Origin: Xanthomonas sacchari
GTDB taxonomy: Bacteria > Pseudomonadota > Gammaproteobacteria > Xanthomonadales > Xanthomonadaceae
Direction of reading: 5' to 3'
NCBI RefSeq assembly: GCF_040529065.1
Contig: NZ_CP132343.1
Location: 1,240,001 to 1,304,000 of the forward strand
DNA: 64,000 nt
The position numbers and the translations under genes were made by a program. This document shows, in pieces, positions 46,478 through 56,476 of the stretch (the first letter of the stretch is position 1; each line of letters opens with the position of its first letter). The notes under the pieces are model-generated. The model was not told the DNA's origin. It did not search any database and saw nothing but the letters and a program-made list of their open reading frames with translations.

Positions 46478-46659
46478 CACGGGGTCTCCTGGGAAGCGAC
46501 GGAGTCGAGGGCGGGTGCCGCGGCGTCGGCCACGGGCGGCGGCAGCGCCACGGGCGGCACGTGCGGCGGCAGCAGCGGCTGGTGGCGATGCGCGAAAGCG
46601 CGGGTGGTGGTGGCGACGAAGGTCAGCGTGGCCGCGAACGCGGCGATGTGCGACGCCAT
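46477..46659 (-). CDS. Small hydrophobic/proline-rich ORF between leuC and leuD
   Basis: A 60-codon ORF inserted between leuC and leuD. Its ATG overlaps the leuC stop (ATGA) and its stop overlaps the leuD start (TGATG), so a ribosome can run through all three. The product begins with a hydrophobic stretch [19 protein letters not shown] and continues into a proline-rich, His-containing segment (LPPHVPPVALPPPV). It resembles no family I know. It may be a functional small protein, or only a coupling device keeping leuC:leuD synthesis in balance. Confidence 0.65.
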   Translation of the reverse strand: MASHIAAFAATLTFVATTTRAFAHRHQPLLPPHVPPVALPPPVADAAAPALDSVASQETP

Positions 46660-48074
46660 CACGCGACCTCCGCGAACAGCGCGCGCGGATCGCTGACCTT
46701 GCCGTTCACCGCCGCCCAGGCCGCGGTCAGCGGCGAGGCCAGCAGGGTGCGCGAGCCCGGGCCCTGGCGGCCCTCGAAATTGCGGTTGCTGGTACTCACC
46801 GCCAGCTGTCCCGGCGCCACCAGGTCGCCGTTCATGGCGATGCACATCGAGCAGCCGGACTCGCGCCATTCCGCGCCGGCCGCGCGCACCACCTCGTGGA
46901 TGCCCTCGGCCTCGGCCTGGCGCTTGACGATCTCCGAACCCGGCACCACCAGCATGCGCACGTGCGGCGCCACCTTGCGTCCGCGCAGCACCTGCGCCAC
47001 GGCGCGCATGTCGCTGAGCCGGCCGTTGGTGCAGGAACCGACGAACACCACGTCCACCGGCGTGCCGATCAGCGCGTGCCCGGCTTCCAGGTGCATGTAG
47101 TGCAGGCCCTTCTGCGCCGCCGGATCCTGTGCGGCCGGGATCGGCACGTCCACCGCGATCGCGGTGCCGGGGTGGGTGCCCCAGGTCAGGGTCGGGCGGA
47201 TGTCGCGCGCATCGATGCGCACCTCGACGTCGAAGCGCGCGCCGGGATCGCTGCGCAACTGCGACCAGCGCTGCACGGCGGCGTCGAAATCGGCGCCCTT
47301 GGGGCCGCGCGGGGTGTTGGCGACCCAGTCGAAGGTGACCTGGTCCGGCGCGACCATGCCGGCGCGCGCGCCGGCCTCGATCGACATGTTGCACAGGGTC
47401 ATGCGCTGCTCCATGTCCATCGCTTCGATGGTGGAGCCGCGGTATTCCAGCACGTGGCCGGTGCCGCCGTTGACGCCGATGACGCCGATGATGTGCAGGA
47501 TCACGTCCTTGGCGCCAACGCCCGGCGCCAGCGGCCCGTCGACGGTGATCGCCATGGTCCTGGCCTTGCGCTGCAGCAGGCATTGCGTGGCCAGCACGTG
47601 GCCGACCTCGCTGGTGCCGATGCCGAACGCCAGCGCGCCGAACGCGCCGTGCGTGGAGGTGTGGCTGTCGCCGCAGACGATGGTCATGCCGGGCTGGGTG
47701 AAGCCCTGTTCCGGCGCGATCACGTGGACGATGCCGCGGTTGTCCGAGCCCATGTCGAACAGTTCGATGCCGTAGTCGGCGCAGTTGCGCGCGAGCATGT
47801 CCACCTGCGCCTCGGAGGCCGGGGTGTAGTACGGCAGCTTGCCGTCGGCGCCGCGCGGCAGGGTCGGCGTGGAATGGTCCATCGTCGCCTTGGTGCGGTC
47901 GGGCCGGCGCGGCGCCAGGCCGCGCGTCTTGAGTTCGGTGAACGCCTGCGGCGAGGTCACTTCGTGGATCAGGTGCAGATCGATGTACAGCACCGCCGGG
48001 GCGGCGGCGCTTTCGGGGACGACGACGTGCGCGTCCCACAGCTTGTCGTACAGGGTGCGGGGAGTGGCGGACAT
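46659..48074 (-). CDS. leuC: 3-isopropylmalate dehydratase large subunit LeuC
   Basis: A 471-residue iron-sulfur enzyme subunit that isomerises 2- to 3-isopropylmalate with LeuD. The aconitase-family signatures are present: [53 protein letters not shown] and CSMCIAMN, giving the three cysteines that hold the 4Fe-4S cluster. The length is typical. It follows leuA by 84 bases with a GGCAGG-containing gap and overlaps the small ORF downstream by four bases. Confidence 0.97.
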   Translation of the reverse strand: MSATPRTLYDKLWDAHVVVPESAAAPAVLYIDLHLIHEVTSPQAFTELKTRGLAPRRPDRTKATMDHSTPTLPRGADGKLPYYTPASEAQVDMLARNCADYGIELFDMGSDNRGIVHVIAPEQGFTQPGMTIVCGDSHTSTHGAFGALAFGIGTSEVGHVLATQCLLQRKARTMAITVDGPLAPGVGAKDVILHIIGVIGVNGGTGHVLEYRGSTIEAMDMEQRMTLCNMSIEAGARAGMVAPDQVTFDWVANTPRGPKGADFDAAVQRWSQLRSDPGARFDVEVRIDARDIRPTLTWGTHPGTAIAVDVPIPAAQDPAAQKGLHYMHLEAGHALIGTPVDVVFVGSCTNGRLSDMRAVAQVLRGRKVAPHVRMLVVPGSEIVKRQAEAEGIHEVVRAAGAEWRESGCSMCIAMNGDLVAPGQLAVSTSNRNFEGRQGPGSRTLLASPLTAAWAAVNGKVSDPRALFAEVA

Positions 48075-48158
48075 TGCGGAACTACCTGGCAGGAAAGCTG
48101 GGCGGGGAGGGCGAGCGAAGGCGAGCGTGCACGAGGACGATGACCGCGGCGTGGCCGC

Positions 48159-49711
<1,553 letters not shown>

Positions 49712-49715
<4 letters not shown>

Positions 49716-50815
49716 CAGATGGGTTCCTCTACGGCGGCGGTGGCTTGCGGATGGGGATGCGGGGACGGCGCGATGCGGGCAGGGGCGGGCGGGGCGGGAC
49801 GTTGGCTGCGAAGTCGCTCGGCGCTGCGGCGGCGCGGCTTGCGCGGCGGGCGCGGGCGCACCTCCGACAGCAGCGTCGCCAGCACGCCGGCGTCGATGTT
49901 GCCACCGGACACCACCGCGCACTTGCGCTTGCCGGCGACGCGGCGCCCGGCCGCCAGGGCCAGCGCGCCGGCGCCCTCGGCGATGACGTGCTCCTCCAGC
50001 GCCAGGCGGACCAGCGTTTCGCGCAGTTCCGCCTCGCGCACGATCACCACATCGTCGAGCAGGCTGGCGCACAGCCGGCGGGTGATGAACCCGGGGATTT
50101 TAACCTTGACGCCGTCGGCCAGGGTGGGCACCGGATCCACGGCGCGGACGTCGCCGCGGATCGCCCGCGCCATCGAGTCCACGCCTTCGACCTGGGCACC
50201 GACCACGCGCACGCCCTGCGAGCGCAGCGCCAGGGCCACGCCGGAGGCCAGGCCGCCGCCGCCGATCGGCACGATCACCACGTCCGGGGCGTGCGCGGCC
50301 AGTTCGATGCCGACGGTGCCCTGGCCGGCGATCACGTCCGGGTCGTCGAAGGCGGACAGGAAGCGGTAGCCGTTCTGCTCGGCCAGCTCGCGGGCGAAGG
50401 CGAAGGCCTCGTCGTAGCTGTTGCCGTGCTGGCGCACGGTGGCGCCCCAGTGCGCGACGCCTGCGATCTTGGTCTGCGGTGCGCCGTGCGGCATCACCGT
50501 GATCGCCTGCACGCCCAGGCGGTGCGCGGCCCAGGCCACGCCCTGCGCGTGGTTGCCGGCGGAGGCGCAGATCACCGCGCGCTCGTCGCCGCGTTCCAGC
50601 CCGGCCAGCAGCGCGTTGAGCGCGCCGCGCACTTTGTAGGAGCCAGTGCGCTGCAGGTTCTCCAGTTTCAGCCAGACGCCGAAGCGCTCGGCGTAATGCA
50701 CCGGCGTCGGCGACAGATAACGGCGCAGCCGCGCCTGCGCGGCCAGCACGTCGGCCACGCTGACGGCGACGTGGCCTACATCCGGCTCCTGCGCAGGGCG
50801 GCCGGCGTCAGACAT
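49712..50815 (-). CDS. ilvA: Threonine dehydratase, short form without ACT domain
   Basis: A 367-residue PLP enzyme that converts threonine to 2-oxobutyrate for isoleucine synthesis. The PLP lysine is in [29 protein letters not shown] and the glycine loop [11 protein letters not shown] are standard. The regulatory ACT domains of biosynthetic IlvA are absent. In their place is an arginine/proline-rich tail of about 50 residues ([16 protein letters not shown], later [11 protein letters not shown]). It thus resembles catabolic TdcB enzymes in catalytic part but sits in the biosynthetic operon, so flux control may rest on other steps. An inverted repeat separates it from ilvM. Confidence 0.9.
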
Positions 50816-50821
50816 GGTGGG

Positions 50822-51004
50822 GCCGGGAGCGGGGAGTGGGGAGTGGGGATGCGCAGCGGGAATCCTGGGCGCAGGAGAGAAGAAGCGACCTCCGTTGAAG
50901 AAGATGCCTCCGCATGGCAGCACGGCGCTGGCGCGGCAGGACCGCCAGGCACGCCGGGACGTTGGGATGCGCGCCCAATCCCGACTCCCCACTCCCGAAT
51001 CCCG
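50822..51004. repeat. GGGAAT-family inverted repeat, copy 4, inside the ilv operon
   Basis: The left arm (50822-50850) reads GGGAGCGGGGAGTGGGGAG and the right arm (50969-51004) contains CCAATCCCGACTCCCCACTCC. The pair sits in the 195-bp ilvM/ilvA gap, the longest gap in the operon, and could affect transcript stability or partial termination between the ilv and leu parts. Confidence 0.7.
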
Positions 51005-51010
51005 GCGCCA

Positions 51011-51259
51011 TCACGCTACGCCGTCCAGCGCGGTCACGCGCACCGATTCGCAGTCGTAGACCTTCTCCATCTGCAGGCGCAGGGTCTCGCCGGGACGGTT
51101 GCCGTCCACCACCAGTTGCAGGTGCCAGCGGCCGGCGTCCTCGGCCACCGGCGCACCGCTGATCGAGATCGGCGCGAAGCCGCGGCGTTCGGCCATGCCG
51201 ATCGCGCGCAGCAGGGCGCCGTCGATCGGTTTCAGCACCAGGTCAAGCTGGTAACGCAT
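51011..51259 (-). CDS. ilvM: Acetolactate synthase small subunit, IlvM type
   Basis: An 82-residue ACT-domain subunit, MRYQLDLVLKPIDGALLRAI at the start and an amphipathic ACT beta-alpha fold throughout, ending VYDCESVRVTALDGVA. It activates the large subunit IlvG. Its start overlaps the ilvG end by 17 bases, so the two are made together. Its length matches IlvM, not the longer IlvN/IlvH. Isozyme II small subunits usually give little valine inhibition, which would place more control on attenuation. Confidence 0.88.
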   Translation of the reverse strand: MRYQLDLVLKPIDGALLRAIGMAERRGFAPISISGAPVAEDAGRWHLQLVVDGNRPGETLRLQMEKVYDCESVRVTALDGVA

Positions 51260-52964
51260 GTGTCGTCTCCTGGCGCTGGGTCGCGGGATTGCTTTCCAGC
51301 ATGGTGCTGTTGGCGGTGTTCGGCGGCACCAGCGGCCACACGTTGGCGCGTGCGTCGATGGCCACGTGCAGCAGCGCCGGGCCCGGCTGCGCCAGCAGCT
51401 CGGCCAGCGCGTCGTCGACCTGGCCGCGCGCGGTGATGCGCTTGGCCGGGATGCCGAACACCTGCGCCAGCGCGGCGAAATCCGGGTTGTCGGACAGGTC
51501 GATCTCGCTGTAGCGCTCGGCGAAGAACAGTTCCTGCCACTGCCGCACCATGCCCAGCGAACTGTTGTCCAGCAGCACGATCTTCACCGGCAGCTTGCAG
51601 CGGGCGATGGTGACCAGCTCCTGCACGTTCATCATGAAGCTGCCGTCGCCGCTGACCAGCACCACGGTGCGGTCGGGGCAGGCGAACTGCGCGCCCATCG
51701 CCGCCGGCAGGCCGAAGCCCATGGTGCCCAGCGCGCCGCTGGTCAGGTGATTGCGCGGGTGGTTGAAGCGGCAGTGCTGGGCGACCCACATCTGGTGCTG
51801 GCCGACGTCGCAGGCGATCACGGTGTCGGCCGGGGCCAGTTCGCTCAGCCGCTTCAGCAGGCCGGGCGCGTAGATGTCCTGCCCGGGCGCGTCGTAGCGC
51901 GCGCCGAACTTCTCGCGGTGGGCGACGCAGCGTGCGTGCCACGGTTCGCAGGTGCTGGTGGCCGCGGCCAGCGCGCGCAGCGACTGCGCCACGTCGCCGG
52001 GCACGGCGATATCGGCCTGGCGCAGCTTGGAGATCTCGCAGGCGTCGGCGTCCAGGTGGATGACCCGGGCGAACGGCGCGAATTCGGCCAGCTTGCCGGT
52101 GGCGCGGTCGTCGAAGCGCGCGCCGACCACGATCAGCAGGTCCGACTCCTGCACCGCCATGTTGGCGGCGCGGGTGCCGTGCATGCCGAGCATGCCCAGG
52201 TAATGCGGGTGCGCGTGCGGCAATGCGCCCAGGCCGCGCAGGGTCAGCACGGTGGGGATGCGGGTGGCCTCGACGAACTGGCGGAACGCGTCCACCGCAT
52301 CGCCCAGGGCGATGCCGCCGCCGCCGTAGATCACCGGCTTCTCGGCGCCGGCGATCGCCGCCAGCGCCTCGGCCAGCACCGCGTCCTGCGGCGCCGGCGG
52401 GGTCGGCACCGCCGCCGGCACGTGCGCCGGCAGATGCGCGGCATCGGCCAGTTGCACGTCCTTGGGCAGGTCGATCAGCACCGGCCCCGGCCGCCCCTCG
52501 CGGGCGATGCGGAACGCGTCGCGCAGCACCTGCGGCAGGTCGTCCACGTGCCGCACCAGGAAGCTGTGCTTGACGATCGGCAGGGTCAGCCCGAACACGT
52601 CCAGTTCCTGGAACGCGTCGGTGCCAAGCAGCGGCGTGGCGACCTGCCCGGTCAGGCAGATCATCGGCACCGAGTCGAGCATCGCATCGGCAATGCCGGT
52701 GACCAGGTTGGACGCGCCCGGGCCGGACGTGGCGACGCACACGCCGACCCGTCCGCTGGCGCGGGCGTAGCCGTTGGCGGCCAGCGCCGCGCCCTGTTCG
52801 TGGCGGACCAGGATGTGCTTGAGCTGGCTGTCTACCAGCGCGTCGTAGAACGGCATGATGGTGCCGCCCGGATAGCCGAACAGCGTGTCCACGCCTTCGG
52901 CTTCCAGGGCCTGCGTCAGCCAGCGCGCGCCGTTGCGGGGCGTGCCGTGAGCGGAGGAGTTCAT
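51243..52964 (-). CDS. ilvG: Acetolactate synthase large subunit, IlvG type
   Basis: A 573-residue thiamine-diphosphate enzyme making acetolactate and acetohydroxybutyrate. The catalytic glutamate lies in the early FGYPGGTIMPFYDALV ... VRHEQGAALAANGYARASG region; CVATSGPGASNLVTGIADA and the ThDP motif VSGDGSFMMNVQELVT with LDNSSLGMVRQWQ follow. A FAD-binding middle domain is also present. The start is 43 bases downstream of ilvC with a GGAGGA ribosome site. It overlaps ilvM. The frame is intact, unlike the frameshifted ilvG of some E. coli strains. Confidence 0.95.
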   Translation of the reverse strand: MNSSAHGTPRNGARWLTQALEAEGVDTLFGYPGGTIMPFYDALVDSQLKHILVRHEQGAALAANGYARASGRVGVCVATSGPGASNLVTGIADAMLDSVPMICLTGQVATPLLGTDAFQELDVFGLTLPIVKHSFLVRHVDDLPQVLRDAFRIAREGRPGPVLIDLPKDVQLADAAHLPAHVPAAVPTPPAPQDAVLAEALAAIAGAEKPVIYGGGGIALGDAVDAFRQFVEATRIPTVLTLRGLGALPHAHPHYLGMLGMHGTRAANMAVQESDLLIVVGARFDDRATGKLAEFAPFARVIHLDADACEISKLRQADIAVPGDVAQSLRALAAATSTCEPWHARCVAHREKFGARYDAPGQDIYAPGLLKRLSELAPADTVIACDVGQHQMWVAQHCRFNHPRNHLTSGALGTMGFGLPAAMGAQFACPDRTVVLVSGDGSFMMNVQELVTIARCKLPVKIVLLDNSSLGMVRQWQELFFAERYSEIDLSDNPDFAALAQVFGIPAKRITARGQVDDALAELLAQPGPALLHVAIDARANVWPLVPPNTANSTMLESNPATQRQETTHALPA

Positions 52965-53007
52965 ACGGTGGCGACCTTTCGGTGGAAGCGGGTGGGGGAG
53001 CCGCGGG

Positions 53008-54015
53008 TTACGCGGCCTTGGTGCCGCCGGCGGCCGGTGCGGCAGCGGCGTCGCCGTTGAGCCACACCATCTTGGCGCGCAGCTGCTTGCCGACCGTTTC
53101 GATCGGGTGGTCCAGATCGGCCTGCTTGAACTTCTTGTAGTTCGGCAGGCCGGCGTCGTACTCGGCCACCCAGTTCTTGGTGAAGGTGCCGTTCTGGATG
53201 TCGGTCAGCACGTCGCGCATGCGCTCCTTGGTGGCCGCGTCGATCACCCGCGGGCCGCTGACGTAGTCGCCGTACTGCGCGGTCTCGGAGACGAACTCGA
53301 GCATGCGGGTGATGCCGCCTTCGTAGAACAGGTCGACGATCAGCTTCAGTTCGTGCAGCACTTCGTAGTAGGCGATTTCCGGCTGGTAGCCGGCTTCCAC
53401 CAGCACTTCGAAGCCGGCCTGCACCAGCGACGAGGCGCCGCCGCACAGAACCGCCTGCTCGCCGAACAGATCGGTCTCGGTCTCTTCCTTGAAGGTGGTC
53501 TTGATCAGGTTGGCGCGCGCGCCGCCCAGGCCGGCGGCGTATTCCAGCGCGAACTGCTCGGCCTTGCCGCTCTTGTCCTGGTACACCGCCCAGATGCACG
53601 GCACGCCGCGGCCGATCTCGTACTCGCGGCGCACCAGCGCGCCCGGGCCCTTCGGCGCGACCAGCACCACGTCCAGGTCGGCGCGCGGCTTGATCATGTC
53701 GAAGTGCACGTTCAGGCCATGCGCGAACAGCAGGCAGGCGCCCTGCTTCATGTTCGGCGCCAGCACCTCCTCGTACAGCTTCTTCTGCACCATGTCCGGG
53801 GTCAGCACCGCGACCAGGTCGGCGTCCTTGACCGCCTCGGCGGGGCTCTTCACCACGAAGCCGTCGGCCTGCGCCTTGGCTTCGGTCGGGCCGCCGGCAC
53901 GCAGGCCGATGGTGACGTCGAAGCCGGACTCGCGCAGGTTCAGCGCGTGCGCGCGGCCCTGGCTGCCGTAACCGACGATGGCGATCTTGGTGGTGGGCTG
54001 GGCGGAACTGGTCAT
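53008..54015 (-). CDS. ilvC: Ketol-acid reductoisomerase IlvC
   Basis: A 335-residue class I enzyme that rearranges and reduces acetolactate or acetohydroxybutyrate with NADPH and magnesium. The N-terminal Rossmann motif [34 protein letters not shown] and [16 protein letters not shown] are clear, as is the C-terminal metal/substrate region [30 protein letters not shown]. The final residues [13 protein letters not shown] are a simple tail. It is the first structural gene after the attenuator at 54079-54110, so its expression is set by the leader peptide. Confidence 0.97.
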   Translation of the reverse strand: MTSSAQPTTKIAIVGYGSQGRAHALNLRESGFDVTIGLRAGGPTEAKAQADGFVVKSPAEAVKDADLVAVLTPDMVQKKLYEEVLAPNMKQGACLLFAHGLNVHFDMIKPRADLDVVLVAPKGPGALVRREYEIGRGVPCIWAVYQDKSGKAEQFALEYAAGLGGARANLIKTTFKEETETDLFGEQAVLCGGASSLVQAGFEVLVEAGYQPEIAYYEVLHELKLIVDLFYEGGITRMLEFVSETAQYGDYVSGPRVIDAATKERMRDVLTDIQNGTFTKNWVAEYDAGLPNYKKFKQADLDHPIETVGKQLRAKMVWLNGDAAAAPAAGGTKAA

Positions 54016-54078
54016 GGGGCGGATGTCCTTGAACGGTGTTGGAGTGGAGAGGGGTCTTGCATTCGTGGTCACTGAAAC

Positions 54079-54110
54079 GAAAAACCCCGCGCCGTTGCCG
54101 GTGCGGGGTC
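54079..54110 (-). terminator. Attenuator terminator of the ilv/leu operon
   Basis: On the minus strand the stem ACCCCGC/GCGGGGT (with inner CCGGCAACGG) is followed by TTTTTCG. It lies between the leader peptide and ilvC. Its 5' arm can instead pair with GTGCGGG at 54152-54158, so the region can switch between terminator and antiterminator. Confidence 0.92.
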
Positions 54111-54135
54111 TGATCGAATCCTGGCTGCTTGTCGC

Positions 54136-54264
54136 TTACACGCCGGTTCGTCCCGCACTTGTGGGCGAGGTAATAAGCACGAGTACGAGGAGCGGCGCGG
54201 CAGCGTCCGCGCGCAATGCGGCGGGCTGGTGGGTCGGCTTCGGGCGGGTGTGGCGTTGCAACAT
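54136..54264 (-). CDS. ilvL: ilv/leu leader peptide
   Basis: A 42-codon ORF ending in a TAA, whose C-terminal part contains LLVLVLI, seven consecutive leucine, valine and isoleucine codons. The three amino acids are exactly the products of the operon. When their charged tRNAs are scarce the ribosome stalls here and the antiterminator (54152-54158 with 54101-54107) forms; when plentiful, CCCAC pairs with GTGCGGG and the terminator at 54079-54110 stops transcription. The ATG lies almost at the predicted transcript start, so translation may be leaderless. Confidence 0.88.
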   Translation of the reverse strand: MLQRHTRPKPTHQPAALRADAAAPLLVLVLITSPTSAGRTGV

Positions 54265-54271
54265 GCAGCGA

Positions 54272-54300
54272 GATAAACATGGGCTTTGCGCGACTGTCAA
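54272..54300 (-). promoter_or_regulatory. Sigma-70-type promoter of the ilv/leu operon
   Basis: On the minus strand a perfect -35 box TTGACA (54295-54300) is followed after 17 bases by TTTATC (54272-54277) as the -10 box. The expected start point, about 54264-54266, coincides with the ATG of the leader peptide. Confidence 0.75.
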
Positions 54301-54504
54301 CTGTGTCGCGGGCCCTTCTGCACGAATGTGCCGAAAGCCGCGCCAGCACTGCATGGTTACGCATGAAACGGAGGCGGCGCGGGCGGCGAATGGCGCCAAT
54401 TGCGCGGAAATCCGGCGATTGCCGATGGCGCGATGTGCGCGCGTGCGCGGCGCCGCCCGCCGCACTCGGGTACGGTGGGCGTCCCTGTTTCCGGAGAGCC
54501 GCGC

Positions 54505-56226
54505 ATGTCCGTCTCGCTTCCTTCCCTGGCGCGCCTGGCGCTGGCCTTGGCGCTGGCCACGTCGCTGCCGGCGCAGGCCGCCGACCGCATCACCGGCCAG
54601 CCGTTCGCCACCCGCTCGGAAGTGATCGCTCCGCACGCGATGGCCGCCACCTCGCAGCCGCTGGCCACGCAGGTCGCGCTGGACACGATGCGCGATGGCG
54701 GTTCGGCGGTGGACGCGGCGATCGCCGCCAACGCCGCGCTGGGGCTGATGGAGCCGACCGGCAATGGCGTCGGCGGCGACCTGTTCGCCATCGTCTGGGA
54801 TCCGAAGACGCAGAAGCTGTACGGCTACAACGGCTCCGGCCGCTCGCCCAAGGCACTGACCCTGGCCGAGTTCCAGCGCCGCGGGCTGAAGGAGATCCCG
54901 GCCACCGGCCCGCTGCCGGTGTCGGTGCCCGGCGCGGTCGACGGCTGGTTCGCGCTGCATGAGCGTTTCGGGCGCAGGACGATGGCGCAGAACCTGGCGC
55001 CTGCGATCCGCTACGCCCGCGACGGCCATCCGGTGGCCGAGACCATCGCCTACTACTGGGGCCTTTCGGTGCCGCGGCTGTCGCAGTACCCCGGCTTCAA
55101 GGAGCAGTTCACCATCGACGGCCGCGCCCCGCGCAAGGGCGAGCTGTGGAAGAACCCGAACCTGGCCAACACCCTGCAGCAGATCGCCGACGGCGGCCGC
55201 GACGCGTTCTACAAGGGGCCGATCGCGCGCACCATCGATGCCTACTTCAAGGCCAATGGCGGCTTCCTGCGCTACGAGGACCTGGCCAGCCACCACGGCG
55301 AATGGGTCGAGCCGGTGTCCACCAACTACCGCGGCTACGACGTGTGGGAACTGCCGCCCAACAGCCAGGGCATCGCCGCGCTGCAGATGCTCAACATCCT
55401 GGAGGGCTACGACTTCTCCAGGATCCCGTTCGGCTCGGCCGAACACGTGCACCTGTTCACCGAGGCCAAGAAGCTGGCCTTCGCCGACCGCGCGCGGTTC
55501 TATGCCGACCCGGCGTTCCAGCCGGCGCCGCTGGCGCGGCTGATCTCCAAGGACTACGCCGCGCAGCGGCGCGCGCTGATCTCGATGGACCGCGCGCTGA
55601 AGCAGGTGCAGCCGGGCACGCCGAAGCAGCTGGAAGAGGGCGACACCATCTACCTGACCGTGGCCGATGCCGACGGCATGATGGTGTCGCTGATCCAGTC
55701 CAACTACCGCGGCATGGGCAGCGGCATGGCGCCGCCGAGGCTGGGCTTCATCCTGCAGGACCGCGGCGAGATGTTCGTGCTGCAGAAGGATCATCCCAAC
55801 GGCTACGCGCCGGGCAAGCGTCCGTTCCAGACCATCATCCCCGCGTTCGTGACCAAGGACGGCAAGCCGTGGCTGAGCTTCGGCGTGATGGGCGGGGCGA
55901 TGCAGCCGCAGGGCCACGTGCAGATCCTGATGAACCTGATCGATTTCCACATGAACCTGCAGGAGGCCGGCGACGCGCCGCGGATCCAGCACGATGGCTC
56001 CACCGAGCCGACCGGGCAGGCCACCGCGATGCGCGACGGCGGCGAGCTGAACCTGGAGACCGGCTTTTCCTACGACACGATCCGCGCGCTGATGCGCAAG
56101 GGTCACCGGGTGATCTTCGCCGACGGCCCGTATGGCGGCTACCAGGCGATCGCGCGCGATCCGGACAGCGGCGTGTACTACGGCGCCTCGGAGAGCCGCA
56201 AGGACGGACAGGCCGCCGGGTATTGA
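54505..56226 (+). CDS. ggt: Gamma-glutamyltransferase family protein
   Basis: A 573-residue secreted enzyme made as one chain that should cut itself into two subunits. The signal peptide is MSVSLPSLARLALALALATS with cleavage after PAQAAD. NGVGGDLFAIVWD lies in the large subunit; the likely nucleophile Thr (about residue 381) starts the small subunit at DTIYLTVAD, followed by SNYRGMGSGM and the GVMGGAMQPQGHVQIL signature. It transfers the gamma-glutamyl group of glutathione or hydrolyses it in the periplasm. The Thr-Ile in place of the usual Thr-Thr suggests a divergent paralogue with other gamma-glutamyl substrates. It is divergent from the ilv leader. Confidence 0.88.
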   Translation: MSVSLPSLARLALALALATSLPAQAADRITGQPFATRSEVIAPHAMAATSQPLATQVALDTMRDGGSAVDAAIAANAALGLMEPTGNGVGGDLFAIVWDPKTQKLYGYNGSGRSPKALTLAEFQRRGLKEIPATGPLPVSVPGAVDGWFALHERFGRRTMAQNLAPAIRYARDGHPVAETIAYYWGLSVPRLSQYPGFKEQFTIDGRAPRKGELWKNPNLANTLQQIADGGRDAFYKGPIARTIDAYFKANGGFLRYEDLASHHGEWVEPVSTNYRGYDVWELPPNSQGIAALQMLNILEGYDFSRIPFGSAEHVHLFTEAKKLAFADRARFYADPAFQPAPLARLISKDYAAQRRALISMDRALKQVQPGTPKQLEEGDTIYLTVADADGMMVSLIQSNYRGMGSGMAPPRLGFILQDRGEMFVLQKDHPNGYAPGKRPFQTIIPAFVTKDGKPWLSFGVMGGAMQPQGHVQILMNLIDFHMNLQEAGDAPRIQHDGSTEPTGQATAMRDGGELNLETGFSYDTIRALMRKGHRVIFADGPYGGYQAIARDPDSGVYYGASESRKDGQAAGY

Positions 56227-56476
56227 GGAAACGCCGCAACTGGGCCCGGGGCTCGGGGCCCGCAAAAGCGAGGGCGTCATACACAACGCGATCCGGCCGC
56301 TACGTCCGGTTCGCGCGCGCCAGGCGGCGATCGTGCGCCGCGCGACCACCTCGGCGTGATGCCGCGGCGGGCGTCCTGGCCGCCGACCCATGATGGCGAT
56401 CCCGTTTGCGCGTGCGGCGGCTGCAACGGCAGGTGGGCGACCCGATACCATGGCCGCAGCACCGAGGAAGACGCCG

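Noticed and set aside
51243-52964. Frameshifted ilvG as in some E. coli strains
   Set aside because: The reading frame is intact over all 573 codons with normal ThDP and FAD motifs.
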